A stretch of DNA of 64,000 nt from a virus. The notes below the pieces were generated by a model. It did no database searches and was not told the origin of the DNA. It was given only the letters and a program-made list of their open reading frames with translations. This document shows positions 55,812-64,000 of this stretch, one piece after another (position 1 is the stretch's first letter; each line of letters starts with the position of its first letter). Made by a program: the position numbers and the translations under genes. The stretch is taken from positions 1 through 64,000 of IMG/VR virus record IMGVR_UViG_3300043436_002883, one strand, 5' to 3'.

Positions 55812-58800
55812 ATGGCAAGAAAAGTATTACTAGAAACGTCTTATACGTTTACCCCATCAACAAGAACTATTTCGATTCCAAAAACAATCTTGAAAGAAAG
55901 ATTGCTTTTGATCACGAACGTAACAACAAATCAGGTTATTTATAATTTTTCAGATCCAAGCTTGGGTTCAACATCATACTCAGCTACTACAAACTCTGCG
56001 ATGGTAGAAAATACAACAATTGTTCTATCATATAACACTGCATCTATGACATCAACAGATAAACTTATGTTTACAATTGATACATTTGATGAAAGCTTTA
56101 CTCCAGCAGAGTCACAGCTAGACCCAGCTAACAAGTTTAGAGTTTCACAACCAAGAGCTCTTATCGACACTGATTTTGAATACGGAACACAGACTTCTAA
56201 GTGGGAAAACCTAGGATTAATTAACAATAGACCATTTTCTTATGCAAGACCAACACCTATTGCTAATATCTCTTCTATTAATCTCCCAACAGGCTCAAAA
56301 ACAGTAACAGTTACACTCAGCTCTGGAACAGCTCCAGCAAACGGAACTCCAGTTACAATCCAAGATTCATTTTTGGCAATTGCAGATGGTAACTTTATTA
56401 TCGAAAACGGCGGTGGAGGATCTAGCTTCACATATACAGCCTCTGCTATTAACAGAACAAGCATTACAGAAATCCTTGATCCAAACAAGACAATAGTTAA
56501 TCAGGGAGTTCTTTTTAGCGGTGCTCAAATTGGCGGAAGTGCATCATTAACTTATTCAGGAAGAAAGATTACAGCAGTAACATCAGTTCCTCACGGACTT
56601 GCCCTAGGAAATGAAATTGTTGTACTTGGAGCTACAGCAACAACTAATCCTCCAAATGGCAATCAAGAAGTTGCTCAGATAATTAACACAACAACATTTG
56701 CATTCTATGTAGATGCAGCACCAACAGGAACAATTGCTGGTGGAATTGCAATTTTTGTAAGACCACAGTCTACATTTGCACATAGACCACATGATGGTGG
56801 TGTTTTGTTTAGTGCTAACTCAGGCTCTAACTATGCACAATGCGTTCGTCAAACACGTCGCTACTTTAGATATCAATCAGGTAAGGGAATTCAGATTTCT
56901 TCAGGAACAGTTCTAAAGCCTTACGCAGGAATTGAAAATATAACATCAAATAACACAGTAGCAGTAACAGTTCAAACAAAAGAAAAGCACAATCTACAAC
57001 CAGGAACAGTTATTAAAATTGGTGGATGTAATGAAGTTGCATACAATGGAACATTTACAATTACGAATGTATTAAGTGCTACAGCTTTCCAATATCAAGC
57101 ACTATCAATTCCTTCAGCCACAGTTGCAACAGGACCATTCTACGCATCAGTAGAATCTTGGTATGGTTGCCAAAATAGACTAGGTGCTTTTGATGAGCAG
57201 AATGGTTTGTTCTGGGAGTACGACGGAACTACACTTTATGCAGTTCGCAGAAGCTCAACTTTCCAGCTATCTGGTAAGGTAACAGTTTCACAAAACTCTG
57301 CAACAATTCTACAATCTAGCGCAGAATTCCCAACATATTTCTCTAAGCAGCTAATCCCAGGAGATAAGATTGTAATCAGAGGACAATCATATAAGGTTGT
57401 TTCAATTGCATCAGATACATCTCTAACAATTAGCCCAGCATACCGTGGAGCAAGTGCTTCAATGTGTATTGTTTCTAGAACAGATGATACAAAAATTGCT
57501 CAAAGCGATTTTAATCTAGATAAGATTGACGGTACAGGGCCTTCTCAGTACAACATTGATCTTGGAAAGATGCAAATGTTCTACATCGACTATACATGGT
57601 ATGGTGCAGGATTCGTAAGATGGGGAGTTAGAGGGCCAAAGGGTAACGTTATTTACGTACACAAGATGCCTAATAACAACGTTAATACAGAAGCCTACAT
57701 GCGCTCTGGTAACCTTCCAGGTAGATATGAAAGCTCAACAAATCCACCTTACACAAAGGCAACTACAGAAATTTTAACAACAGATGCAGCGCTAACAGTT
57801 GCTTCTACAGCTGGATTCCCACCTTCAGGAACACTAGTTATAAGAAACGAAAATACTTATGAGTATGTTAACTACACAGGAAAGTCAGCAACAACATTTA
57901 CTGGACTTACAAGAGGAAAAGCTGGTGTAGAAGCAGGACTAACTGTTACTATAGCAACTGGAACAAGCACTGGAACAGTAGCAAGCGCAACTGGAATTCA
58001 GGTAGGACAAAGAGTTATATCTAATGCCTTCCCTGAAGGAACATTTATTTCTTCAATTACTGGTACATCAGTTCAGTTTAGCAAAGCAGCTTTAACAGAT
58101 AACCCTACTGGAGTAATTATTGCTCCAATGGGAGCCACATCCGCTCAAGCCTTTACATTTGCAGCAACTTCACCAACAATGGTTGAGTTAGCATTCCCAT
58201 CATTCTCAGCATCCATATCACACTGGGGAACATCGGTAATCATGGACGGTAACTTTGATGAAGATAAGTCTCTCGTGTTTACATACGGACAGAGAACTGG
58301 AAACTCTATTCCAGCAGGACAATCAAGAGCACTATTTGCAATCCGTGTAGCACCTTCAGTAGATAATGGTATTGCTGCAGCATTCGGACAAAGAGAACTA
58401 ATTAACCGTATGCAGCTTACACTTAAAGCACTAGATGTTACAACGTCTCTAGCTAACGCTAACCTTCTTGTAACTGCAGTTCTAAATGGAGTTCCATCAA
58501 CAACAAATGCATGGACTAATGCGGTAGGAAACGTAGCAGGAGTAGCAAACTCATCACTAGCACAGATTGTAGATTATCAAGGTAGCTCAACCACTTTATC
58601 TGGTGGAGAAACTACTGCAGGTTTCTTCGTAGGAACTGGAGCTAACTCAATCGATCTGTCAAACGTTAGAGATCTTGGAAACTCAATTGTGGGTGGAGGA
58701 TCAGTAAACTCAAATACAAACATCTACCCAGATGGTCCAGACACACTAACAATTGTTGTTGCAAATCTTGGTTCAACAACAGCTCCAGTGTTCGCAAGAC

Positions 58801-58826
58801 TATCCTGGACTGAGGCACAGGCATAG
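55812..58826 (+). CDS. Large virion/tail protein
   Basis: 1004 aa. N-terminal beta domain (LITNVTTNQVIYNFSDPSLGS), several Ig- and beta-type repeats with SIxLPTGSKTVTVTLSSG and TVQTKEKHNLQPGTVIKIGG patterns, a central WYGAGFVRWGVRGPKGNVIYVHKMPNNN, and a C-terminal jelly-roll-like region. This set is common in baseplate wedge or fibre proteins of T4-like phages. No catalytic motif is seen. Confidence 0.82.
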   Translation: MARKVLLETSYTFTPSTRTISIPKTILKERLLLITNVTTNQVIYNFSDPSLGSTSYSATTNSAMVENTTIVLSYNTASMTSTDKLMFTIDTFDESFTPAESQLDPANKFRVSQPRALIDTDFEYGTQTSKWENLGLINNRPFSYARPTPIANISSINLPTGSKTVTVTLSSGTAPANGTPVTIQDSFLAIADGNFIIENGGGGSSFTYTASAINRTSITEILDPNKTIVNQGVLFSGAQIGGSASLTYSGRKITAVTSVPHGLALGNEIVVLGATATTNPPNGNQEVAQIINTTTFAFYVDAAPTGTIAGGIAIFVRPQSTFAHRPHDGGVLFSANSGSNYAQCVRQTRRYFRYQSGKGIQISSGTVLKPYAGIENITSNNTVAVTVQTKEKHNLQPGTVIKIGGCNEVAYNGTFTITNVLSATAFQYQALSIPSATVATGPFYASVESWYGCQNRLGAFDEQNGLFWEYDGTTLYAVRRSSTFQLSGKVTVSQNSATILQSSAEFPTYFSKQLIPGDKIVIRGQSYKVVSIASDTSLTISPAYRGASASMCIVSRTDDTKIAQSDFNLDKIDGTGPSQYNIDLGKMQMFYIDYTWYGAGFVRWGVRGPKGNVIYVHKMPNNNVNTEAYMRSGNLPGRYESSTNPPYTKATTEILTTDAALTVASTAGFPPSGTLVIRNENTYEYVNYTGKSATTFTGLTRGKAGVEAGLTVTIATGTSTGTVASATGIQVGQRVISNAFPEGTFISSITGTSVQFSKAALTDNPTGVIIAPMGATSAQAFTFAATSPTMVELAFPSFSASISHWGTSVIMDGNFDEDKSLVFTYGQRTGNSIPAGQSRALFAIRVAPSVDNGIAAAFGQRELINRMQLTLKALDVTTSLANANLLVTAVLNGVPSTTNAWTNAVGNVAGVANSSLAQIVDYQGSSTTLSGGETTAGFFVGTGANSIDLSNVRDLGNSIVGGGSVNSNTNIYPDGPDTLTIVVANLGSTTAPVFARLSWTEAQA

Positions 58827-58838
58827 GAAAACATAACA

Positions 58839-59339
58839 ATGTCTATTACTAAAGGAAAGTTTCCCTACGAAACAGATTTGCAGGTTAAATCATTATCAGT
58901 TTCTGATAACTGCGGTCTTTCTGGAATAACAACATTTTCTGGAGTAGTAAAGTTAAGTGGAACACTTGACAGCACATTGGGTAATATTCAGTTTATAGAT
59001 GGGGTACAGTCAAAACAAGGTACCCCGTCTATAACACCTATATATACTAAATTTTTTAATTACACATTAAGTAATTTAAATGAAAGAGATTCCATTATCG
59101 ATATGAGAATGACTGTTGCAAATACAGTAACCATTCCAGCAGATACGGTTATCAATTTCCCAGTTGGTACTACTCTTGATATTTTACAAACAGGAGCAGG
59201 ACAAACTACGGTTCAAGCAGGACCTGGTGTAGTATTAAACTTTACTCCAGGACAAAAGTTAAGATTTCAATGGTCAATTGCAACAATATTAAAAAGAGAT
59301 GCCAACACTTGGCTTTTGTTCGGAGACTTGACAGCGTAA
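58839..59339 (+). CDS. Small fibre/structural protein
   Basis: 166 aa. LQVKSLSVSDNCGLSGITTFSGVVKLSG then a beta-rich C-terminus (FPVGTTLDILQTGAGQTTVQAGPGVVLN) with the capping-domain pattern of phage fibres. Confidence 0.72.
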   Translation: MSITKGKFPYETDLQVKSLSVSDNCGLSGITTFSGVVKLSGTLDSTLGNIQFIDGVQSKQGTPSITPIYTKFFNYTLSNLNERDSIIDMRMTVANTVTIPADTVINFPVGTTLDILQTGAGQTTVQAGPGVVLNFTPGQKLRFQWSIATILKRDANTWLLFGDLTA

Positions 59340-59355
59340 GAAGGGTATTTAAAAA

Positions 59356-61020
59356 ATGGGTAAAAAGACGGGTAGAAAAGCGCAACTTTCTGGAGATTTT
59401 GAATATCCAGTACCACCAATAAATGTAGTTGCAACAGATGTAGGAACAAATAGACCATATAACAATGGGGCTATAAATATTACTTTTGAATACCCAACAG
59501 GCCAATTGCCTATTATAAATTACACTGCAAAGTTTACTCCTAATACTGGATCAGTAACTTATACAGATTTTTCTGCAACATCCCCAATTTTAATTACTGG
59601 AATACCTTCAGGACTAACTGGCTTTGTAACAGTAAATGCAACAAATGTAAATGGAACTTCTCAGGAGTCTACCGCAACCGCCCCTCTTTTAGTTACAACA
59701 GTTCCACAATCACCAAGAACAGTTACAGCAGTATCTAACACTACAGGTCCAGGCCATAGCACAGAAGGTACACAAACCACTACACCAGGACAACGTGGAC
59801 AAGATATTGTTTCATGGGGGCACCCAGCAACTGGTGGAAAAGATATATCAAAATATATAATTACATCTTCAGATTTAACTACACAGCCAGGCGGACTAGC
59901 ATCACCATATGAAGCTAATTTCCCAGCAACATCTATAGCAATTAGAGAGACTATGGCAAGTGCCCAGATATATACAGTAAAAGCAGTAAACGCAAATGGA
60001 ACTTCTTTAGGTTCTGCAACTGGTGAAGTTACAACATTCTTTTCACCACCAGCTTTTTTCTCCCCACCAAACTTCTTTGCGCCACCTAACTTTTTTGCGC
60101 CACCTAACTTTTTTGCGCCACCTAACTTTTTTGCTCCACCAAACTTCTTTGTGCCGCCAAACTTCTTTGCGCCACCACAATTCTTTGCGCCACCAAACTT
60201 CTTCGTGCCGCCACAGTTCTTTGCGCCACCACAGTTCTTTGTGCCACCACTATTTTTTACACCACCAAACTTCTTTACACCTCCACTATTCTTTAGCCCT
60301 CCAAGATTCTTTTCACCTCCAGGGTTCTTTAGCCCTCCAAGATTCTTTTCACCTCCAAGATTTTTTGCACCTCCAGGATTCTTTGGCCCTCCAAGATTCT
60401 TTGGCCCTCCAGGATTCTGTATACCAGCAGATACGGAGGTGCTTACTAAGGACGGATACAAAAAAGCAAAAGATATAAAGATAGATGATATTCTTTTAAC
60501 CGCTTATTTTGATAATTTGCCAGAACATTCTTCTAACTGTGCACAAGGATACATAAGCACAGACTGCATGATTCAAGTTGCTTCATGGAGAGATTCTAAT
60601 TTAATTAATCAAAAAACATTAGAGTCAAAGGTTACAAATATATTCAAGGAAACAAAATCATCAGTTGTAAGAATTAATAACAATCCTAAATATGATTTGT
60701 CATTAGTAGAACAACCTGTGATAAAAAGAGGCAATGAATATATGCTTCCAGAAGCAGCTAACCTAGAAATTGGCGATGAAATATTTAATTACGATAACCC
60801 TTCTGATCCAATAGTTGTTGAGTCCTTGGATCTTGTAGAAAAAGATACAGACGTATTTTTATTCTACAGAGAACCGTGGGGACTTCTTGTGGCAGGATCA
60901 ATGCTTGCATATAATGGATGCGAAACTTACAGCGAGATAGATCCAAATGATGTGGACCCTCATATTGCTGAAAATCCACACAATGAAGAAGAGTCGGACG
61001 CAGAATTTCAGGATAACTAA
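59356..61020 (+). CDS. Fibronectin-III/FFxPPx-repeat virion protein with Hint-like C-terminus
   Basis: 554 aa. Residues about 20-225: two fibronectin type III-like domains (PINVVATDVGTNRPYNNGAINITFEYP; VSWGHPATGGKDISKYIIT). Residues 228-353: 21 tandem FFxPPx hexamers. From Cys355: CIPADTEVLTKDGYKKAKDIKIDDILL, the N-terminal block of a Hint (hedgehog/intein) domain. Near residues 445-480 SLVEQPVIKRGNEYMLPEAANLEIGDEIF stands where the block B His should be (Gln instead); the end LLVAGSMLAYNGC resembles the intein C-terminal block with Tyr for the penultimate His. An acidic tail of about 30 residues follows. Self-cleavage or splicing is possible but key residues are altered. Confidence 0.8.
   Translation: MGKKTGRKAQLSGDFEYPVPPINVVATDVGTNRPYNNGAINITFEYPTGQLPIINYTAKFTPNTGSVTYTDFSATSPILITGIPSGLTGFVTVNATNVNGTSQESTATAPLLVTTVPQSPRTVTAVSNTTGPGHSTEGTQTTTPGQRGQDIVSWGHPATGGKDISKYIITSSDLTTQPGGLASPYEANFPATSIAIRETMASAQIYTVKAVNANGTSLGSATGEVTTFFSPPAFFSPPNFFAPPNFFAPPNFFAPPNFFAPPNFFVPPNFFAPPQFFAPPNFFVPPQFFAPPQFFVPPLFFTPPNFFTPPLFFSPPRFFSPPGFFSPPRFFSPPRFFAPPGFFGPPRFFGPPGFCIPADTEVLTKDGYKKAKDIKIDDILLTAYFDNLPEHSSNCAQGYISTDCMIQVASWRDSNLINQKTLESKVTNIFKETKSSVVRINNNPKYDLSLVEQPVIKRGNEYMLPEAANLEIGDEIFNYDNPSDPIVVESLDLVEKDTDVFLFYREPWGLLVAGSMLAYNGCETYSEIDPNDVDPHIAENPHNEEESDAEFQDN
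60037..60414 (+). repeat. 21 tandem 18-bp repeats encoding FFxPPx
   Basis: Twenty-one units of FF-(A/S/V/T/G)-PP-(N/Q/L/R/G/A) in frame. The first half is N/Q-rich and the second R/G-rich. Nucleotide identity is high in the first copies and lower later, so the array grew by local duplication. Confidence 0.97.
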
Positions 61021-61023
61021 TCC

Positions 61024-61052
61024 TTGACTATATTACGCAAAAATGCTATTCT
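61024..61052 (+). promoter_or_regulatory. Leaderless sigma70-like promoter
   Basis: TTGACT (61024-61029), 17 nt, TATTCT (61047-61052), then 6 nt to ATG 61059. It may start an operon of oxygenase and DUF6065-like genes apart from the fibre genes. Confidence 0.72.
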
Positions 61053-61058
61053 TTAATA

Positions 61059-61682
61059 ATGATATACAACAAAAAACAGTTGTACCCTGGGATATGGGTA
61101 TATCCTAATTCTTTTCCAAAAGAACTTGATTTAATTAATCGTATTGAAGATTGCGTATCCAGCAAAGAAACTGACTGGAATAGTGCAACTGTTTGTTTAG
61201 AAGAGACAGATAAAACATACAGGGATGCATGGGACTTTAAGATCTCTGCTCTTGGAAAATCTCACCCACTTTACAAAGATATTTATAATTGCCAAAAAGA
61301 TGCAGTTGAAGATTTTTGCAATATGTATTCAATTAAAATGGATTTTTGGGAATGGACTAATGTAGTTAAATATTACCCTAATCAATTTTTTCAAGAGCAT
61401 GCAGATGACGGGTGGTCATATAAATGTGCCGTATCTTTAGTCGGATATCCAAATGATGGTTATACTGGCGGTGGGCTATATTTTCCTAAATTTAATTTAC
61501 ATATAACACCAGAGATAGGGGATTTAGTTATATTTCCTTCCTCTTTTATATATTCTCACGTAGCTCTTCCAGTTGAGTCAGGAGTCAAGTATTCTTTTGT
61601 TACCATGCTAGACTACAATGATGATGCCCATACCGAAGAATATGATAGAATGATAGATAACAAACACAAGGGGAAAAAATAA
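61059..61682 (+). CDS. 2OG-Fe(II) oxygenase
   Basis: 207 aa. FFQEHADDGWSYKCAVSLVGYPNDGYTGGGLYFPKFNLHITPEIGDLVIFPSSFIYSHVALPVESGVKYSFVTMLDY: HxD, distal His (YSHV) and the binding strand are present; Lys stands where the 2OG Arg usually is. 41 nt after the FFxPPx gene. Close paralogue of the next gene. Confidence 0.87.
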   Translation: MIYNKKQLYPGIWVYPNSFPKELDLINRIEDCVSSKETDWNSATVCLEETDKTYRDAWDFKISALGKSHPLYKDIYNCQKDAVEDFCNMYSIKMDFWEWTNVVKYYPNQFFQEHADDGWSYKCAVSLVGYPNDGYTGGGLYFPKFNLHITPEIGDLVIFPSSFIYSHVALPVESGVKYSFVTMLDYNDDAHTEEYDRMIDNKHKGKK

Positions 61683-61683
61683 T

Positions 61684-62424
61684 ATGCTTCCAAATGCAGA
61701 AACTATATATCCAGGAATTATTGTATACAGAGACGTCTTTAAAAAAGAGTACAATCTGGCAGAAAGACTAGAAAAGGTTTTAGAAAAACAAGAAAGCAAG
61801 AAGCACTGGAACCTGGCTCAAACAGGCTTTGATACACTAAATACAGATTATCGTGATGCCTGGGATTTTAAAATTAAAGAAAATGACGGCGGATCCCTAA
61901 TGTATGGCAATGGAAATCATGTTCAGCAAGAAGATCTTACAGAGGATGAAATAGAGCTAAGACAGATATGGAGAGACTCAAAAGGAGTACAGCTTAACGC
62001 TGTAGCAGATTACATGAAAATGTTTCAGCTTCCACCCTTAAACTATTGGGAATCTTTTAACTTTATTAAGTATGCAAAAAATCAACACTTTAATGTCCAT
62101 TCAGATCACGGATATTCATATGTGTGTGTGCTTTCATCAGTAGGTTATATTAACGACGACTACGAAGGCGGAGAGTTGTTTTTCGATAAGCTTGGCTTAA
62201 AGATTAAACCTAAAGCTGGAGATCTATATCTTTTTCCTTCTTCTTATATTTATTCTCATGCAGCAATGCCAGTAAAATCTGGAACTAAATATGCAATTGT
62301 TACAATGTTAGATTATCAAGAGGCTCCACACACACCTCTTTATAGAGAAATAGAGGCAGGCTATGAATATAACCATTTTACCGAAGGTAAAAAATTTATC
62401 CCAGCAGAACAAAGGGATAATTAA
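61684..62424 (+). CDS. 2OG-Fe(II) oxygenase
   Basis: 246 aa. HFNVHSDHGYSYVCVLSSVGYINDDYEGGELFFDKLGLKIKPKAGDLYLFPSSYIYSHAAMPVKSGTKYAIVTMLDYQ aligns with the previous gene along its length, showing tandem duplication. Iron ligands intact; the Arg position is Lys. Confidence 0.87.
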   Translation: MLPNAETIYPGIIVYRDVFKKEYNLAERLEKVLEKQESKKHWNLAQTGFDTLNTDYRDAWDFKIKENDGGSLMYGNGNHVQQEDLTEDEIELRQIWRDSKGVQLNAVADYMKMFQLPPLNYWESFNFIKYAKNQHFNVHSDHGYSYVCVLSSVGYINDDYEGGELFFDKLGLKIKPKAGDLYLFPSSYIYSHAAMPVKSGTKYAIVTMLDYQEAPHTPLYREIEAGYEYNHFTEGKKFIPAEQRDN

Positions 62425-63138
62425 TTGATTAAGGTAACAGCATATGATAATTTGCAAGATACAGCTAACATAGAGCCACTCTCTGCAAAAAGAGATTGGA
62501 TGGACCAGACGGAGCATAATCATGCATACAGGTGCTTTCCACTAACTCTAGCAAATCAATTAGGCTGGGGAATATCTTTTCCAGAAGATATAACTTTTAT
62601 GTGGGATGGAGTAACAAGTACCTATCCACATAATGTTCAGGTTTTACAAGGACAAAAATACTGCGAAACTGGTAGAGGTCACTCAACAATTAATTTTAAA
62701 ACAAATCTAACTTTTGAAACAGAAAGTAATTACACATTGCTATCTTTCCCAGTTCCAAATATGTTTGTTGATGGAGCCCAGGCCGTAACAAGCTTACTAA
62801 CAACATCTTTTTTTGGTAGCCCATTGCCAGTTGCATGGAAGATTACAAAGCCATACGTTCCAATCACAATCAAAGCTGGACAACCAGTAATTGCAATTTT
62901 GCCAATATCTTTAACAGAGCTAAACAACTCTACTCTTGAAGTAAAGGATATAAGGCATATGCCACAGCCACACTTTGAGAATGTTCCAACTTATGAAGGA
63001 GCAGTTGCTGCAGCTAAAGAGGCGGCAGAAAAACAAATTTGGACAGACTACTATAGAGATGCCACAGACTATCTAGGAAATAAACTAGGATCTCATGAAG
63101 TAAAATCAATTAAGCTGAAAGTCAATAAATACAAATGA
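62425..63138 (+). CDS. DUF6065-like protein
   Basis: 237 aa, TTG start directly after the oxygenase stop. YRCFPLTLANQLGWGISFPEDITFMWDG...YCETGRGHSTINFKTNLTFET...LLSFPVPNMFVDG...PVAWKITKP...AGQPVIAILPIS matches DUF6065, a beta-rich family of unknown function in phages and bacteria that often accompanies 2OG oxygenases. Confidence 0.75.
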   Translation: MIKVTAYDNLQDTANIEPLSAKRDWMDQTEHNHAYRCFPLTLANQLGWGISFPEDITFMWDGVTSTYPHNVQVLQGQKYCETGRGHSTINFKTNLTFETESNYTLLSFPVPNMFVDGAQAVTSLLTTSFFGSPLPVAWKITKPYVPITIKAGQPVIAILPISLTELNNSTLEVKDIRHMPQPHFENVPTYEGAVAAAKEAAEKQIWTDYYRDATDYLGNKLGSHEVKSIKLKVNKYK

Positions 63139-63845
63139 AAATTGTTTTTAATTCAAATAGACACTATAACAATAAAGATCTTGTTCCAAGCCCTACAAAA
63201 AATGTTATGCCAGGATGGTTTAAGAATGCTAGCAAGTACTGGAAAGATTTTGAAGGAAATGATGTAGTCGGTCCTCCAGACAATCAAAGAGGCCCAGGCT
63301 TTAAAGCCTGTCCAGCCTTACATGATATTTTTACGACAGGATATATGCTTACAACACCATGCGACATTAATGTTTTTATAAAAGACGGATACACATTAGT
63401 GCAAGCAGAGCCAGGATTTGATGACTTTGTTTCAATTCGTTCGCACATGGGAGAATTTCATTATCCAGAAGGATATTATAAATTTGTTTATCACTGGTAT
63501 CCAAATTGGGGATTTACCCTTCCAGAAGGGTATAGCGCTTTAGTTGTACAGCCTATTAATAATTTTGAGCTGCCTTTTTTAACGGTAGGCGGTATAATTG
63601 ATAGTGATAGGTATGCCCCGCCAGGGCTAATGCCATTTTTTATTAGAGATGGCTTTAAAGGAATTATTCCAAAAGGAACTCCCTATGCACAAATAATTCC
63701 AATCAAAAGAGAAGAATGGAAATCAGAGTTTAATTTGTATACGTATCAAGAAATGCAAAAAAGACACAATGACCATGTGGCCATATATAGAGCAAATACT
63801 GGAGTATATAAAAAAAATACCTGGGTACCCAAGAAATATGAATAG
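63135..63845 (+). CDS. Protein related to the DUF6065-like neighbour
   Basis: 236 aa, ATGA overlap. MPGWFKNASKYWKDF, FKACPALHDIFTTGYMLTTPCDINVFI and PEGYSALVVQPINNFELPFLTVGGIIDSD are a pattern seen in marine and freshwater phages. The beta-rich second half (GFKGIIPKGTPYAQIIPIKREEW) resembles that of the preceding gene. Confidence 0.68.
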   Translation: MKIVFNSNRHYNNKDLVPSPTKNVMPGWFKNASKYWKDFEGNDVVGPPDNQRGPGFKACPALHDIFTTGYMLTTPCDINVFIKDGYTLVQAEPGFDDFVSIRSHMGEFHYPEGYYKFVYHWYPNWGFTLPEGYSALVVQPINNFELPFLTVGGIIDSDRYAPPGLMPFFIRDGFKGIIPKGTPYAQIIPIKREEWKSEFNLYTYQEMQKRHNDHVAIYRANTGVYKKNTWVPKKYE

Positions 63846-63854
63846 GAAAAATAA

Positions 63855-64000
63855 ATGGAAAACACTGTAGAGAACCCTTCGGATATTAGAAAGCACAGAA
63901 CATCAATCACGCCTTCTGGTTATTTTGGCAATGGTAAAGAAAACATTGTTGAAATAGAGAACTTGTTAACGGAAGAAGAAAACGAATACCTTTTAAATTT
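63855..64000 (+). CDS. N-terminal part of a probable 2OG oxygenase (cut by window)
   Basis: 48 codons read to the window end. SGYFGNGKENIVEIENLLTEEENEYLLNF resembles the start of the oxygenase at 23561 (IFIIEDFLSEDTCNFLI), the helix-strand start of this family. GGAAAAATAA ribosome site. The iron-binding part lies outside. Confidence 0.55.
   Translation, partial: MENTVENPSDIRKHRTSITPSGYFGNGKENIVEIENLLTEEENEYLLN

Overview
The window is part of a large double-stranded DNA tailed phage genome (class Caudoviricetes), AT-rich, with genes packed in overlapping runs. Recognisable phage functions are both terminase subunits, a CHAP endolysin with holin-like neighbours, a second lysozyme-like enzyme, a long tail-fibre/baseplate block, an HNH nuclease, a RuvC-like resolvase and four tRNA genes. 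The host is most likely an actinobacterium: the phage carries a WhiB-type Fe-S regulator, a miniature Lsr2-like DNA-binding protein, a DUF7455-like zinc protein and many small families seen in actinophages, and many genes have leaderless promoters. Signal-peptide proteins rich in Ala/Thr/Val resemble the surface proteins of small-genome freshwater actinobacteria; that last step is inference. No portal, capsid, tape-measure or DNA polymerase gene is visible, so the genome extends beyond the window.

Layout. 91-4007 (+): a cobalamin-linked trio (transcobalamin-like secreted protein, one-helix membrane peptide, PduO-type adenosyltransferase), then a Cas4/RecB-like nuclease, RuvC-like resolvase, FkbM methyltransferase and a small nucleotide-metabolism-like protein. 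4039-12267 (+): terminase, two SGNH-like paralogues with a carbamoyltransferase, three tRNAs (Met, Asn, Arg), Hsp20, a structured leader RNA and a luciferase-like oxidoreductase. 12325-16370 (+): repeat-rich surface protein followed by the lysis cassette and a thermonuclease. 16372-27664 (mostly +): accessory genes including two 2OG-Fe(II) oxygenases, WhiB, a proteasome-like Ntn hydrolase, a subtilase, thioredoxin and many tiny zinc proteins. 28189-41683 (all -): about 45 small genes of largely unknown function, a tRNA-Asp and a candidate small RNA. 42220-46270: HNH nuclease, two more oxygenase-fold genes and the lysozyme. 46356-64000 (+): glycosyltransferase, AdoCbl-dependent ribonucleotide reductase, a third holin-like protein and the tail-fibre block. 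That block contains a protein with 21 FFxPPx repeats and a Hint-like C-terminus, followed by two intact 2OG-Fe(II) oxygenases, two related proteins (one DUF6065-like) and the start of what looks like another oxygenase.

Two promoter classes separate the blocks. Many genes on both strands outside the minus block have TATAAT-like boxes exactly 6 nt before the start codon (leaderless mRNAs), sometimes with a TTGACA box at 17 nt. In the 28-42 kb minus block the intergenic promoters share TGTCAG, exactly 10 nt, then an (often extended) -10 box; leaders usually end in CAACGAAAGG. Upstream of many lie TGTGA-N6-TCACA palindromes (the CRP/GlxR operator form), TTATCCACA boxes (the DnaA-box form) and TTGTCGACAA palindromes. 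This looks like a coordinated regulon controlled through host-type regulators.

The most notable combinations are: (1) cobalamin capture/activation genes with a B12-dependent ribonucleotide reductase and thioredoxin; (2) the FFxPPx-Hint protein beside prolyl-hydroxylase-like oxygenases; (3) the repeated CRP/DnaA/TGTCAG regulatory module; and (4) two candidate structured RNAs.
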